From positions 1-10,290 of the forward strand of contig JAZTXR010000086.1 of the NCBI GenBank assembly GCA_045636545.1: DNA of 10,290 nucleotides, written 5' to 3'. Shown in pieces: positions 1 to 7,287 of this stretch (position 1 is the stretch's first letter; every line of letters begins with the position of its first letter). A program made the position numbers and the translations under genes. The DNA is from HGM04593 sp045636545 (lineage in GTDB: Bacteria > Bacteroidota > Bacteroidia > Bacteroidales > Bacteroidaceae). Under the pieces are notes generated by a model. The model ran no database searches, was not told the DNA's origin, and saw only the letters and a program-made list of their open reading frames with translations.

Positions 1-158
1 GTGAGTTCGATATAAGCTAAATCAAATCGCGAACCTGTCATCCCGACAGAGCGTAGCGACGAGGGATCTCTGAATCCGCGAATAATGAGATTCCTCACAC
101 AAGGTTCGGAATGACAAAATACACTAAATTTTAGTATAAATTCTCATATCGAACTCAC
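1..158. repeat. Composite nested inverted-repeat element (MITE-like), copy 1
   Basis: The outer ends are perfect 13-bp inverted repeats: GTGAGTTCGATAT at 1-13 and its reverse complement at 146-158. Nested inside is a second inverted repeat, TGTCATCCCGA at 36-46 against TCGGAATGACA at 106-116 (10 of 11 bases pair). Between the right inner arm and the right outer end lies a small palindrome, ACTAAA-T-TTTAGT. No reading frame of its own is apparent. The right part (105-161) recurs at 6889-6945 with 2 differences in 57 bases, so this is a dispersed repeat. Arms of the TGTCATTCC type are a familiar intergenic repeat in Bacteroidota. It ends about 12 bp past the stop of the adjacent minus-strand gene and could act as a 3' hairpin for it. 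The left boundary coincides with the window edge, so any target duplication cannot be seen. Confidence 0.75.
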
Positions 159-172
159 GTTATGTTACTTCC

Positions 173-691
173 TCAAAAGCTTATTGCCATAGAGAAGCCG
201 TTACCCGAAGCACCAATGCTCAGCGAGGTATTATGTTTTTTCTCCAAACGGTTGAGGCGTGTCTTGTAGACACAGAGCGTGGGTATACCGGCAAGGAAAC
301 ATGCCGTACCGGCAACAACAGCCCCTGCGCCAAGGAACATCACACTCATTCCGGCATAAGAACCTGCATCCGATAACGCCACATACGCCCAGAAGGCACC
401 GCCATATAACATACCACATCCCACCGGTATGAGCGCAGCACCACCAATAGTCAGTCCAAGACCGGTCTTGTAGCCCGCCCTGTACTTGAGATAATCTGCA
501 CTGCAGTCCACGCCGTCAACCGATGAGAAACAGGATGCAGCACTGTACTTGTCGAGCTTTACCCCGTCGACAAACACACGGCTACCCCTAATGTCAAGAG
601 GTTTGTCCACCAACTCTGCCGAACTGGAATACTGCGCCATGGCACCCATCCCGATGAGTGCAAACAGCAATAAAAGAATGTGTCGTTTCAT
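173..691 (-). CDS. Uncharacterised exported protein with two hydrophobic segments
   Basis: This 172-residue protein is not one I can name. It begins with a hydrophobic signal sequence (residues 1-20, ending in AMAQ), which fits signal peptidase I cleavage. A polar stretch of about 50 residues follows, with short beta-like motifs such as RGSRVFVDG and several Cys. Two Gly/Ala-rich hydrophobic segments come next at about 75-107 and 115-142, joined by a short loop, then a basic KTRLNRLEKKH patch and a C-terminus ending in Phe. The arrangement resembles small Bacteroidales proteins with one polar domain and a membrane hairpin that are usually left hypothetical. It lies downstream of the thioredoxin gene on the same strand, but 194 bp and a hairpin separate them, so independent transcription is more likely. 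Existence as a gene is well supported; function is unknown. Confidence 0.8.
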   Translation of the reverse strand: MKRHILLLLFALIGMGAMAQYSSSAELVDKPLDIRGSRVFVDGVKLDKYSAASCFSSVDGVDCSADYLKYRAGYKTGLGLTIGGAALIPVGCGMLYGGAFWAYVALSDAGSYAGMSVMFLGAGAVVAGTACFLAGIPTLCVYKTRLNRLEKKHNTSLSIGASGNGFSMAISF

Positions 692-795
692 AGTATCAAG
701 TATTAAAATCCATGCAAGTTTTTAAAGTACAATACTTTTTTCACTCCCCTTTTATCGGTAAACAAGAAGCTGACCAAAAAGTGATTTTACAAAGA

Positions 796-833
796 GTACA
801 CCCCTTGTCAGAACACACTCTGACAGGGTGTAC
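796..833 (-). terminator. Hairpin downstream of the thioredoxin gene
   Basis: The left arm (796-812) and right arm (819-833) pair over 8 and 7 bp with a 2-nt bulge, around a 6-nt loop of ACACAC. On the minus strand the hairpin lies about 50-90 nt past the thioredoxin stop codon and is followed only by a weak T-rich stretch (tctttg). It is a plausible terminator or 3' end of that mRNA. The T-tract is too poor for a firm call of intrinsic termination. Confidence 0.55.
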
Positions 834-885
834 TTGTTCTAAAAATGGGCTTTTGAGTCACCCTCACTTAAACATAATCACTTAT

Positions 886-1242
886 TCAAAGCAATGTCTT
901 CTCTATTGTCTCCTTGAGCTGCGGCTTGCCCATTGCGCCTTGTGAGCGGTGCATAGTGCCGTTCTTCTCTATAAAAATAAGTGTGGGGATTGAGCGTATG
1001 CCAAAGAGCATTGCAAGTTCCTCCTCCTCGTCCACATTCACCTTGTAGATATCCACCTTGCCTGCATACTCGTCGGAGAGTTCCTCCAACACCGGAGCAA
1101 GCATCTTGCAAGGGCCGCACCACTCGGCATAAAAATCTATCAGTGCAGGCTTGTCGCCCAAAAAATCAAAATGTCCGGGGTTTGACCTGTAGTCACCCAC
1201 GCGAGCAATGAACTGCTCCTTTGTCAAATGAATTGTTGCCAT
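886..1242 (-). CDS. trxA: Thioredoxin
   Basis: A 118-residue cytoplasmic thioredoxin that reduces protein disulfides, normally recharged by thioredoxin reductase. It covers the whole fold. The active-site motif WCGPCK is at residues 41-46, with catalytic Cys42 and Cys45 preceded by the usual LIDFYAE strand, and the conserved cis-proline is Pro86 in IRSIPT. The C-terminal strand and helix (LIFIEKNG, then a helix ending EKTLL) are intact. It is about 10 residues longer than the E. coli type because of an N-terminal extension around residues 14-30, which is common in Bacteroidales. There is no signal peptide, so it should be cytoplasmic, unlike the many exported thioredoxin-fold proteins of this group. 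The ATG at 1242 follows an A/T-rich leader without a Shine-Dalgarno sequence. It is transcribed divergently from the DASS transporter gene. Confidence 0.95.
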   Translation of the reverse strand: MATIHLTKEQFIARVGDYRSNPGHFDFLGDKPALIDFYAEWCGPCKMLAPVLEELSDEYAGKVDIYKVNVDEEEELAMLFGIRSIPTLIFIEKNGTMHRSQGAMGKPQLKETIEKTLL

Positions 1243-1268
1243 AATATTTTTTCTTTAGTTGTTTTGTG

Positions 1269-1276
1269 CGAATATA
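1269..1276 (-). promoter_or_regulatory. Possible -7 box of the thioredoxin gene
   Basis: On the minus strand this reads TATATTCG, one mismatch from the Bacteroidales -7 consensus TAnnTTTG, and lies 27 bp from the start codon. No convincing TTTG -33 element is seen at the usual 19-21 bp spacing, so this rests on one short match. Confidence 0.3.
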
Positions 1277-1352
1277 ACACTTTTATTCTAAAACGGACAC
1301 TCGACAACATTCTTTAGCACATTTCCATGCCGCTCCATACTCAAAAACAAAA

Positions 1353-1388
1353 AAAGAGGCCGTTGTTGCTAAAAAGCAAGGGCTCTTT
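1353..1388 (-). terminator. Terminator-like hairpin in the divergent spacer
   Basis: AAAGAG (1353-1358) pairs with CTCTTT (1383-1388), and an inner TTGC/GCAA stem closes a TAAAAA loop; a mismatch and a 4-nt bulge lie between. On the minus strand the hairpin runs into a long T-rich tract (the complement of 1342-1355), a good intrinsic-terminator shape. No minus-strand gene ends here, so its role is unclear. It could terminate a short or antisense transcript, insulate the two divergent genes, or be a relic. Confidence 0.4.
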
Positions 1389-1445
1389 ATTGATTGTTTG
1401 AAGAGTTTAAACTAAATTAGCACAATATTATCTAAAATAACTATT

Positions 1446-2918
1446 ATGCAACAATATACACCCACCGGTAAATGTCTGCGTTTCCTGCGCAAATATAACC
1501 GATACATAAAGGTTTCCGTCATCGCCATACTTGCATTGGCAATAGCCATGTTGCCCACAGCGTGGTTCGGGATTGAGGGGCTCACCCACATCCAGCAGCG
1601 CGTGATAGCCATCTTTGTTTGGGCTGCGCTCATGTGGATTGTAGAGGCCGTGCCTGCCTGGACAACGTCACTGCTCATAATAGTGATTATGCTGCTCACT
1701 ATTTCGGACAGCGGAATATCCATGCTCATCAGCGGCTACGATGCCAAGGAACTCATGAGCTACAAGGCCATAATGAACACCTTTGCCAACCCCACGGTGA
1801 TGCTGTTCATGGGTGGTTTCATCCTTGCCCTTGTTGCTTCAAAGAGTGGTATCGACGTGAGCATGGCACGCGCTATGCTGAAGCCCTTCGGCTCAAGGCC
1901 GCGCATTGTACTGCTCGGTTTCATCCTTGTAACTGCCATATTCTCGATGTTCGTGAGCAACACCGCCACTGCGGCAATGATGCTCACCTTCATGGCACCC
2001 ATAATAAGGCAATTGCCTGCAACAGAGAAAGGGACAACAGCCCTTGCGCTTGCAATCCCCATAGGAGCCAACATTGGTGGCCTTGCAACCCCCATCGGCA
2101 CGCCGCCAAACGGCATTGCCCTGCAGTACATCAATGACGTGGACGGTCTTAACCTTGGTGTGGACTTTGGAGAGTGGACGCTGGTGATGACACCCCTGAT
2201 GCTTGTAATACTCCTAATCTCGTGGGTACTGTTGAGCATGATGTTCCCATTCACGGCAGAGAAGGTTAACCTTACAATCATTGGCGGTGCAAAGAAAGGG
2301 TGGAGAACATATGTCATCTATGCCACACTGGCAGTTACCATACTGCTTTGGATGTTCGAGAAGGTGACCGGCATAAACTCATACGTGGTGGCACTCATTC
2401 CAATAGGAGTCTTTGCAATAACACGCATCATAAAGTCGAGCGACCTCAAGGACATCGACTGGGCCTGCCTGTGGATGGTTGCCGGCGGTTTTGCTCTTGG
2501 CGAGGGAATGTCAAAGACCGGCCTGGCCAAGGCGCTTGTAGCCGCCATTCCTTTCGACAGTTGGCCGGTGCTGCTGGTGCTGCTCGGTGGCGGCTTCATC
2601 TGCTGGTTGCTCTCGCAGTTCATCTCAAACTCCGCAGCCACAGCGCTTATGGTACCCATTATGGTTGCAGTAGGCACAGGCATGCAGGATGCCTTGGGCG
2701 ACTATGGCGGCGTGGGCACACTGCTCATTGGTGTGGCAATGTCGGCATCGTTTGCAATGTCATTGCCAATCAGCACACCGCCCAATGCAATCGCCTACTC
2801 CACAGGCCTCATAAAGACAAAGCAGATGTTCGTCACCGGAATGCTCATTGGTATAATATCACTGGTAATCGGCTATGCATTGATTATCACAGTGGGCAAG
2901 ACAGGTTATTTCGGATAA
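1446..2918 (+). CDS. DASS/SLC13-family anion (dicarboxylate) transporter
   Basis: A 490-residue inner-membrane transporter of the divalent anion:Na+ symporter (DASS/SLC13) family, the family of VcINDY, at the usual full length. It has about eleven hydrophobic segments beginning near residue 21. Both pseudo-symmetric halves carry the family signatures. In the first half SNT is at 171-173 (SNTATAAMM) and TPIGTPPN at 215-222; in the second half SNS is at 394-396 (SNSAATALM) and STPPN at 443-447. These hairpin-tip motifs form the Na+ and carboxylate sites in known structures. The second motif has Ser where many members have Thr, a conservative change. Substrate cannot be read from sequence: succinate, fumarate, malate or citrate are likely, and sulfate or other anions possible. 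The porin gene starts 25 bp downstream, implying co-transcription. The ATG at 1446 precedes the first membrane segment and is the natural start. Confidence 0.93.
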   Translation: MQQYTPTGKCLRFLRKYNRYIKVSVIAILALAIAMLPTAWFGIEGLTHIQQRVIAIFVWAALMWIVEAVPAWTTSLLIIVIMLLTISDSGISMLISGYDAKELMSYKAIMNTFANPTVMLFMGGFILALVASKSGIDVSMARAMLKPFGSRPRIVLLGFILVTAIFSMFVSNTATAAMMLTFMAPIIRQLPATEKGTTALALAIPIGANIGGLATPIGTPPNGIALQYINDVDGLNLGVDFGEWTLVMTPLMLVILLISWVLLSMMFPFTAEKVNLTIIGGAKKGWRTYVIYATLAVTILLWMFEKVTGINSYVVALIPIGVFAITRIIKSSDLKDIDWACLWMVAGGFALGEGMSKTGLAKALVAAIPFDSWPVLLVLLGGGFICWLLSQFISNSAATALMVPIMVAVGTGMQDALGDYGGVGTLLIGVAMSASFAMSLPISTPPNAIAYSTGLIKTKQMFVTGMLIGIISLVIGYALIITVGKTGYFG

Positions 2919-2943
2919 AAACCAAAACATATATACAGAAGAT

Positions 2944-4272
2944 ATGAAAAAGACACTATTCATTGCAGCGCTGATGTCAATGTTCATCGGCGGCGCAAAT
3001 GCACAGGAGAAATTCAGTTTCAAGCTCTACGGCTTTGTGCGCAACTATGCATGCTACGACACACGCGAGAGTCTCACGTCAAACAGCGAGCAGTTCTACT
3101 ACATGCCAAAGAATGTGAATGACCCCAATAATGACGGCACCGACCTCAATGCACAACCCAATATGATGCTTCTGAGCATCACCACCCGCCTGGGAGTAAA
3201 CATCACAGGCCCCGAGTTCCTGGGTGCAAAGACATCGGCAAAGATTGAGTCGGACTTTGCAGGCTTTGGAACAAGCAACACAGTGCTTCGCATACGCCAG
3301 GCATACGCAAAGATGAACTGGGAGCACAATGCGCTGCTCGTGGGACAGGCTTGGCACCCCATGATGGGCGACATGATGCCCGATGTATTCTCGCTTGAGA
3401 CGGGTGCGCCGTTCACACCCTTCAGCCGCACACCACAGGTGCGTTACGACTACACAAACAAAGGCTTTACCCTCACTGCCACAGCACTCTACCAGTTCCA
3501 GTACACATCATACGGCCCCGACGGCGCATCGTTCAACTATGCCCGCAACGCAGTGGTTCCCGAGGCGTATCTCCAGGCTATGTACAAGAACGGAGGTTTC
3601 CAGGCCGGTGTGGGTGTCGACCTGCTGACATTGAAGCCACGCCAGAGCTACAGCTGGACAGTTATGGAGAAGAGCCAAATTTACACCGAGGACGGAACAC
3701 CTGCAGCCGACGAAAATGGCCAGCCTGTATTTGAGAGCAAAGAGGTGACAAAAACCTACAAGTGCGGCAGCAAAGATATGTTCCTCAGCATCACCCCGAC
3801 GGTTTTTGCATCATACAAAGGCAAGAATTGGGGCATTAAGGGACGTGCCACCTACGCACAGAACGCAGCACACCTGAGCATGATCAGCGGTTATGGAGTA
3901 ACAGCCATCAACCAGGAGAACGGCGAGTGGGAGTACACTCCACTTGAGAGCGTGAGCGGTTGGATTGATGCAACCTACAAAGTACCTTTGGAAAAGGGCA
4001 ACCTCCAGTTCTGCTGCTTCGCCGGATACACAAAGAACCTTGGTTGCGATAAAGAGATTGTGGGCAACATCTACATGCGCGGCGAGAAGAACATGGACTA
4101 CATGTGGCGTGTTGCTCCAAGCATCCTTTACACACACAACGCAATGCAGATTGGCGTGGAGTACAACCCGACCACCGTTGGCTATGGCAAACACGATGGC
4201 GACTACAAGATGTACAACCCACGCCCTGTGACCAACCACCGCATCTGCGCAATGGTAAAGTACAACTTCTAA
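2944..4272 (+). CDS. DcaP-like outer-membrane porin
   Basis: A 442-residue predicted outer-membrane beta-barrel. A signal peptide (residues 1-20, ending GANA before Gln21) is followed by alternating amphipathic strands rich in aromatic residues, such as KLYGFVRNYACYD at the start. The last strand, MVKYNF, ends in Phe, the usual signal for the Bam assembly machinery. Sequence style (YGFVR near the start, an IRQAYAKMNW segment, then VGQAWHPM) matches the DcaP-like porin group of Bacteroidota. DcaP of Acinetobacter is a trimeric channel for dicarboxylates and similar small anions. Its position 25 bp behind a DASS carrier suggests that the two move the same substrate across the outer and inner membranes. 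That link is inference. A hydrophilic insertion at about residues 238-275 probably forms a surface loop. Not a SusC/TonB-dependent receptor: there is no plug domain and it is far too short. Confidence 0.85.
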   Translation: MKKTLFIAALMSMFIGGANAQEKFSFKLYGFVRNYACYDTRESLTSNSEQFYYMPKNVNDPNNDGTDLNAQPNMMLLSITTRLGVNITGPEFLGAKTSAKIESDFAGFGTSNTVLRIRQAYAKMNWEHNALLVGQAWHPMMGDMMPDVFSLETGAPFTPFSRTPQVRYDYTNKGFTLTATALYQFQYTSYGPDGASFNYARNAVVPEAYLQAMYKNGGFQAGVGVDLLTLKPRQSYSWTVMEKSQIYTEDGTPAADENGQPVFESKEVTKTYKCGSKDMFLSITPTVFASYKGKNWGIKGRATYAQNAAHLSMISGYGVTAINQENGEWEYTPLESVSGWIDATYKVPLEKGNLQFCCFAGYTKNLGCDKEIVGNIYMRGEKNMDYMWRVAPSILYTHNAMQIGVEYNPTTVGYGKHDGDYKMYNPRPVTNHRICAMVKYNF

Positions 4273-4283
4273 CCATGCAGGAG

Positions 4284-4382
4284 TTGTCATTCTGACAGAA
4301 CGGAGTGAAGGAAGAATCTCAAAACTGCAACAATAGAGTATTAACGGAAAAACAAGATTCTTCACTACGTTCAGAATGACAA
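4284..4382. repeat. Inverted-repeat element between porin and GH84 genes
   Basis: Perfect 12-bp outer ends, TTGTCATTCTGA (4284-4295) and its complement (4371-4382), are followed inward by further pairing: GAAGAATCT (4311-4319) with AGATTCTTC (4355-4363), and the AACGnAGTGAAG arms. The whole 99-bp unit could fold as one long hairpin around an A-rich loop. It belongs to the same broad arm type as the inner part of the element at 1-158 but lacks that element's outer ends. It starts 11 bp past the porin stop codon. In a read-through transcript it would form a large stem that could terminate, stabilise or mark a processing site. Confidence 0.75.
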
Positions 4383-4423
4383 ACAGTGTAAAAACGACAA
4401 AACAACAACTTAACCAATAGAAT

Positions 4424-6655
4424 ATGAACAAGAAAGTATTGACATTAGGCCTTATGCTTATGGCCGGCTTGGGCGCAACAGCCCAGGTGAGCCTTGTAAA
4501 CCCTGTTCCACAGGAGGTTGCAACGGCTACAGAGAATGCAATTTTTGATGCACCCGCAGCATGGAGCATCAATGCAGCAAAAGCACACCAGAGCGGTTAC
4601 ATCTACGATGCCCTGATGACAGCAGCACCTGAGGTTGCAAAGAAAGCCAACTTCAAAGTGACACTTGGCGTGCGCGGCGAAAGTGCTGTGAACAAGTACA
4701 GGAAGAACATCCCTGCAAAGAACGAGGGTTACTTCATGAAGGTGACCGACAAGGAGGTTGTCATCGCCGGTAATGACGAGAAGGGTCTCTACTACGGTGT
4801 GCAGACACTGCTTGGCATGATGAAAGAGGGCAAGCTCGAAGCCTGCACCATCACCGACTGGCCCGATGTTCCTTTCCGTGGAACAGTCGAGGGTTTCTAT
4901 GGTACACCATGGAGCCACGAGGCACGCAAGAGCCAGCTCGAGTTCTATGGCCGCAACAAGATGAACGTCTACATCTATGGCCCCAAGGACGACCCCTGGC
5001 ATCGTGACAAGTGGCGCGAAGCATACCCCGAGGCCGAGGCTAACCGCATTGCAGAGCTTGTGGAGGTTGCCAAGAAAAACGGTGTGAACTTCTACTGGGC
5101 TATCCACCCGGGCGTTGACATCAAGTGGAACGACGAGGACCGCGACTTCCTTATGAAGAAGCTCGAAATCATGTACAACCTTGGCGTACGCTCGTTCGCA
5201 GTGTTCTTCGACGACATTTGGGGCGAGGGAGCAAAGGCCGACAAGCAGGCAGCACTCCTGAACTACATCGATGACAACTTTGTACAGGTGAAGAAGGATG
5301 TTGCTCCGCTCATCCTGTGCCCAACAGAGTACAACAAGGGCTGGGCAAACGAAGAGAAAGGCTACTTGCGCACACTCGGTGCCAACCTCAACAAGGGTAT
5401 CGAAGTGATGTGGACCGGAAACTCGGTAGTTGCCTGCATCGACAAGCCCACAATGGAGTGGATTAACGAGCGCATCGAGCGCAAGGGATACATCTGGTTG
5501 AACTTCCCTGTGAATGACTTCGTACGCGACCACATCCTCATGGGTCCTGCATACGGCAACGGTCTCGACATTGCGACCGACGTATCAGGCTTCGTGAGCA
5601 ATCCAATGGAATATGCCGAGACATCGAAGATTTCACTCTACGGTATTGCCGACTACTGCTGGAACATGGAGGAGTATGACTACCAGAGCAACTGGGAGAA
5701 GAGCCTCAAGAACATTCTCCCAAGCAACCACGCGGCGTTGCGCATCTTCGCACTCTACAACAAGGACCTTGGCCCCAACGGCCACGGATTCCGCCGCGAA
5801 GAGGGCGAGGAGCTCAAGGAGATTGTTGCAGCAGTGGAGAAAGGCGACTTCATGGGCGTTGCAATGCTCAACGTAGCATGCTGCGAGCTGGAGACAGCCT
5901 GCGACATTCTGCTCAACGACAACAGCAACCCACAGCTGCTGCACGAACTGCGTCCTTGGATTATCCAAGGTAAGAACCTTGCCGCATACGGCAAAGCTGT
6001 CTGCACAATGAAGATGTTCGCATCAATGAAGGACAACAAGGGTGCAACAAGCCAGTTCATAAACTTCGAAAACCTCTACAAGCAGGCACGTTCACTGCAG
6101 AAGCAGATGTTCGACCTTGAGAACAACAAGGCAATGCGCCACCCATACCAGATTGGTACAAAGCTCGGCACAAAGGTAATGTTGCCAACCCTCAACAAAC
6201 TGTTTGCACAGGCCACCGAGGAGTACAATGCAGCACACGGTACAGACTTTGACAAGAACGCCGAGTACAACCCATTCAAGCTAACATCTACAGTAAAACA
6301 GCTTGCACTGCTCCCGGTGAAGCTCAACGGCGACAGAGTGGAGATTGCATCGGCACTCGAGGTCATCAACTGGCAGGCAGGCGGCGAGCTCATGATTGAG
6401 AGCGAGACACCCGTGACATTCCAGGGTATGGACTTCAACTTTGGCGTAAACGGCGTTGCAAAGCACTTCTCTCTTGAACTGTTCGTTAACGGTGCCTGGA
6501 AAGAGGTTTCACTGTTGCATTATAGCGACAATGACCCCGTCATCCACACAGGCAACGAACTTGGCGGCATGACAGCAACCAAGCTGCGCATCACCAACAA
6601 GAGCGGCGAGGAGCAGAAGGTATACTTCAAGAGCTTCAGTTTCGTAAAACGATAA
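4424..6655 (+). CDS. Exported GH84 beta-N-acetylglucosaminidase (O-GlcNAcase-like)
   Basis: A 743-residue enzyme closely matching the layout and length of the B. thetaiotaomicron GH84 O-GlcNAcase homologue. It has a signal peptide (1-20, GATAQ), an N-terminal beta/alpha domain of the kind preceding many hexosaminidases (about 25-145), and a (beta/alpha)8 catalytic domain (about 148-430), then helical and beta regions to the C-terminus. Catalytic-domain marks are FRGTVEGFYGTPW from Phe151, YGPKDDPW with Lys188, the catalytic pair Asp263-Asp264 in FFDDIWGEG (equivalent to D242/D243 of the B. thetaiotaomicron enzyme), Asn360 and Asp365 in NFPVND, and Asn393. The family removes terminal beta-linked GlcNAc by substrate-assisted catalysis through an oxazoline. 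In the periplasm the likely substrates are host or mucin glycans. There is no lipoprotein Cys. A repeat-filled 151-bp gap separates it from the porin, so it may have its own promoter. Confidence 0.95.
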   Translation: MNKKVLTLGLMLMAGLGATAQVSLVNPVPQEVATATENAIFDAPAAWSINAAKAHQSGYIYDALMTAAPEVAKKANFKVTLGVRGESAVNKYRKNIPAKNEGYFMKVTDKEVVIAGNDEKGLYYGVQTLLGMMKEGKLEACTITDWPDVPFRGTVEGFYGTPWSHEARKSQLEFYGRNKMNVYIYGPKDDPWHRDKWREAYPEAEANRIAELVEVAKKNGVNFYWAIHPGVDIKWNDEDRDFLMKKLEIMYNLGVRSFAVFFDDIWGEGAKADKQAALLNYIDDNFVQVKKDVAPLILCPTEYNKGWANEEKGYLRTLGANLNKGIEVMWTGNSVVACIDKPTMEWINERIERKGYIWLNFPVNDFVRDHILMGPAYGNGLDIATDVSGFVSNPMEYAETSKISLYGIADYCWNMEEYDYQSNWEKSLKNILPSNHAALRIFALYNKDLGPNGHGFRREEGEELKEIVAAVEKGDFMGVAMLNVACCELETACDILLNDNSNPQLLHELRPWIIQGKNLAAYGKAVCTMKMFASMKDNKGATSQFINFENLYKQARSLQKQMFDLENNKAMRHPYQIGTKLGTKVMLPTLNKLFAQATEEYNAAHGTDFDKNAEYNPFKLTSTVKQLALLPVKLNGDRVEIASALEVINWQAGGELMIESETPVTFQGMDFNFGVNGVAKHFSLELFVNGAWKEVSLLHYSDNDPVIHTGNELGGMTATKLRITNKSGEEQKVYFKSFSFVKR

Positions 6656-6677
6656 ACAGCAGTACCCTTGCATACAA

Positions 6678-6714
6678 TTTCTCCCCGTTACGGCTAAGCC
6701 GTAACGGGGAGAAA
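6678..6714 (+). terminator. Palindromic terminator after the GH84 gene
   Basis: The left arm (6678-6695) and right arm (6697-6714) are perfectly complementary over 18 bp around a single central A, with a GC-rich core of CCCCGTTACGGC. The arms themselves begin TTT and end AAA, and the downstream sequence is T-poor (tatgttt). It lies 22 bp past the GH84 stop. The near-symmetry means it could stop transcription from either side. Confidence 0.75.
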
Positions 6715-6803
6715 TATGTTTATAAGGTGGTGGGAGAGCCGGTGAGCAGTGCAAATGGAAACAATGTTTTAGGTAATGATATAGCAGTTGACCCGGCGGA
6801 CCC

Positions 6804-6945
6804 TGTCATGCTGAGCGTAGCGAAGTATCTCTTTTTAACGCGGTTTTGAGCTCCATTGACTTTAGCCCCTACGGGCGTTGATCTTCGATTCGGAATGACA
6901 AAATACACTAAATTTTAGTATAAATTCTTATATAGAACTCACGTT
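6804..6945. repeat. Degraded or mosaic second copy of the composite inverted-repeat element
   Basis: Positions 6889-6945 match 105-161 at 55 of 57 bases, the first 40 being identical; this covers the right inner arm, the ACTAAA-T-TTTAGT palindrome and the right outer end. On the left, TGTCATGCTGAGCGTAGCGAAG (6804-6825) is an inner arm of a different sequence subtype. No left outer GTGAGTTC end is recognisable upstream. The two arms therefore no longer match well, as expected for a decayed copy or one recombined between subtypes. Confidence 0.7.
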
Positions 6946-7204
6946 TATTACTATGTTTTATAGGTTCAGTAGCAAAAAAGGTGTGGATATTGATTCGCTT
7001 ATAGTATTATTTTACGGCGCAAGTAACCTATCAAACGGCAGTCCTCAACCTTAATCGTTCGCTTGTATTCTCTTCAAGTCTTTCTATATGTTCTTTTCAT
7101 AACTGAAAAGAACCAAAAGGTTCCGGCACACGGGAATTTCAGTCCACCTTTTCTTTGTTCACGAATTGCGGGCAACATCCCTCAGTCGAAAAGGTGTTAC
7201 CACA
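6946..7204. other. Gene-free intergenic stretch
   Basis: I see no convincing gene, RNA or repeat here. A plus-strand open frame from about 7063 runs on into the antisense of the BspA gene but has a low-complexity, hydrophobic and basic composition, no recognisable domain and no start signal. The stretch lies between a plus-strand unit ending at 6714 and the convergent BspA terminator at about 7205. Confidence 0.5.
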
Positions 7205-7254
7205 ACAAAAAGAAGAATTCCCCTGCCAACGCATTCTTAGCGTTGGCAGGGGAA
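7205..7254 (-). terminator. Intrinsic terminator of the BspA-like gene
   Basis: A perfect 15-bp stem (TTCCCCTGCCAACGC at 7218-7232 with its complement at 7240-7254) closes a 7-nt loop. On the minus strand it is followed by the T-rich run ttcttctttttgttg (complement of 7205-7219). It lies about 34 bp beyond the stop codon of the minus-strand gene, a textbook rho-independent layout. Confidence 0.85.
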
Positions 7255-7287
7255 CGAAAAAATTATTTCAAGCTCTATTCAAGGGCA

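Noticed and set aside
712..945. Small plus-strand open frame in the spacer left of thioredoxin
   Set aside because: It runs through the hairpin at 796-833 and into the antisense of thioredoxin, with no recognisable product.
4273..4423. Possible riboswitch upstream of the GH84 gene
   Set aside because: The only structure is the dispersed inverted repeat at 4284-4382; no known riboswitch core is recognisable.
3811..4572. Minus-strand open frame spanning the porin end, the repeat and the GH84 start
   Set aside because: It crosses a repeat element and two clear plus-strand genes; no domain or initiation signal is visible.
4445..5533. Long minus-strand open frame inside the GH84 gene (362 codons)
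   Set aside because: The plus-strand frame carries all GH84 catalytic motifs; the antisense frame is Cys/His/Val-rich and looks like a codon-usage shadow.
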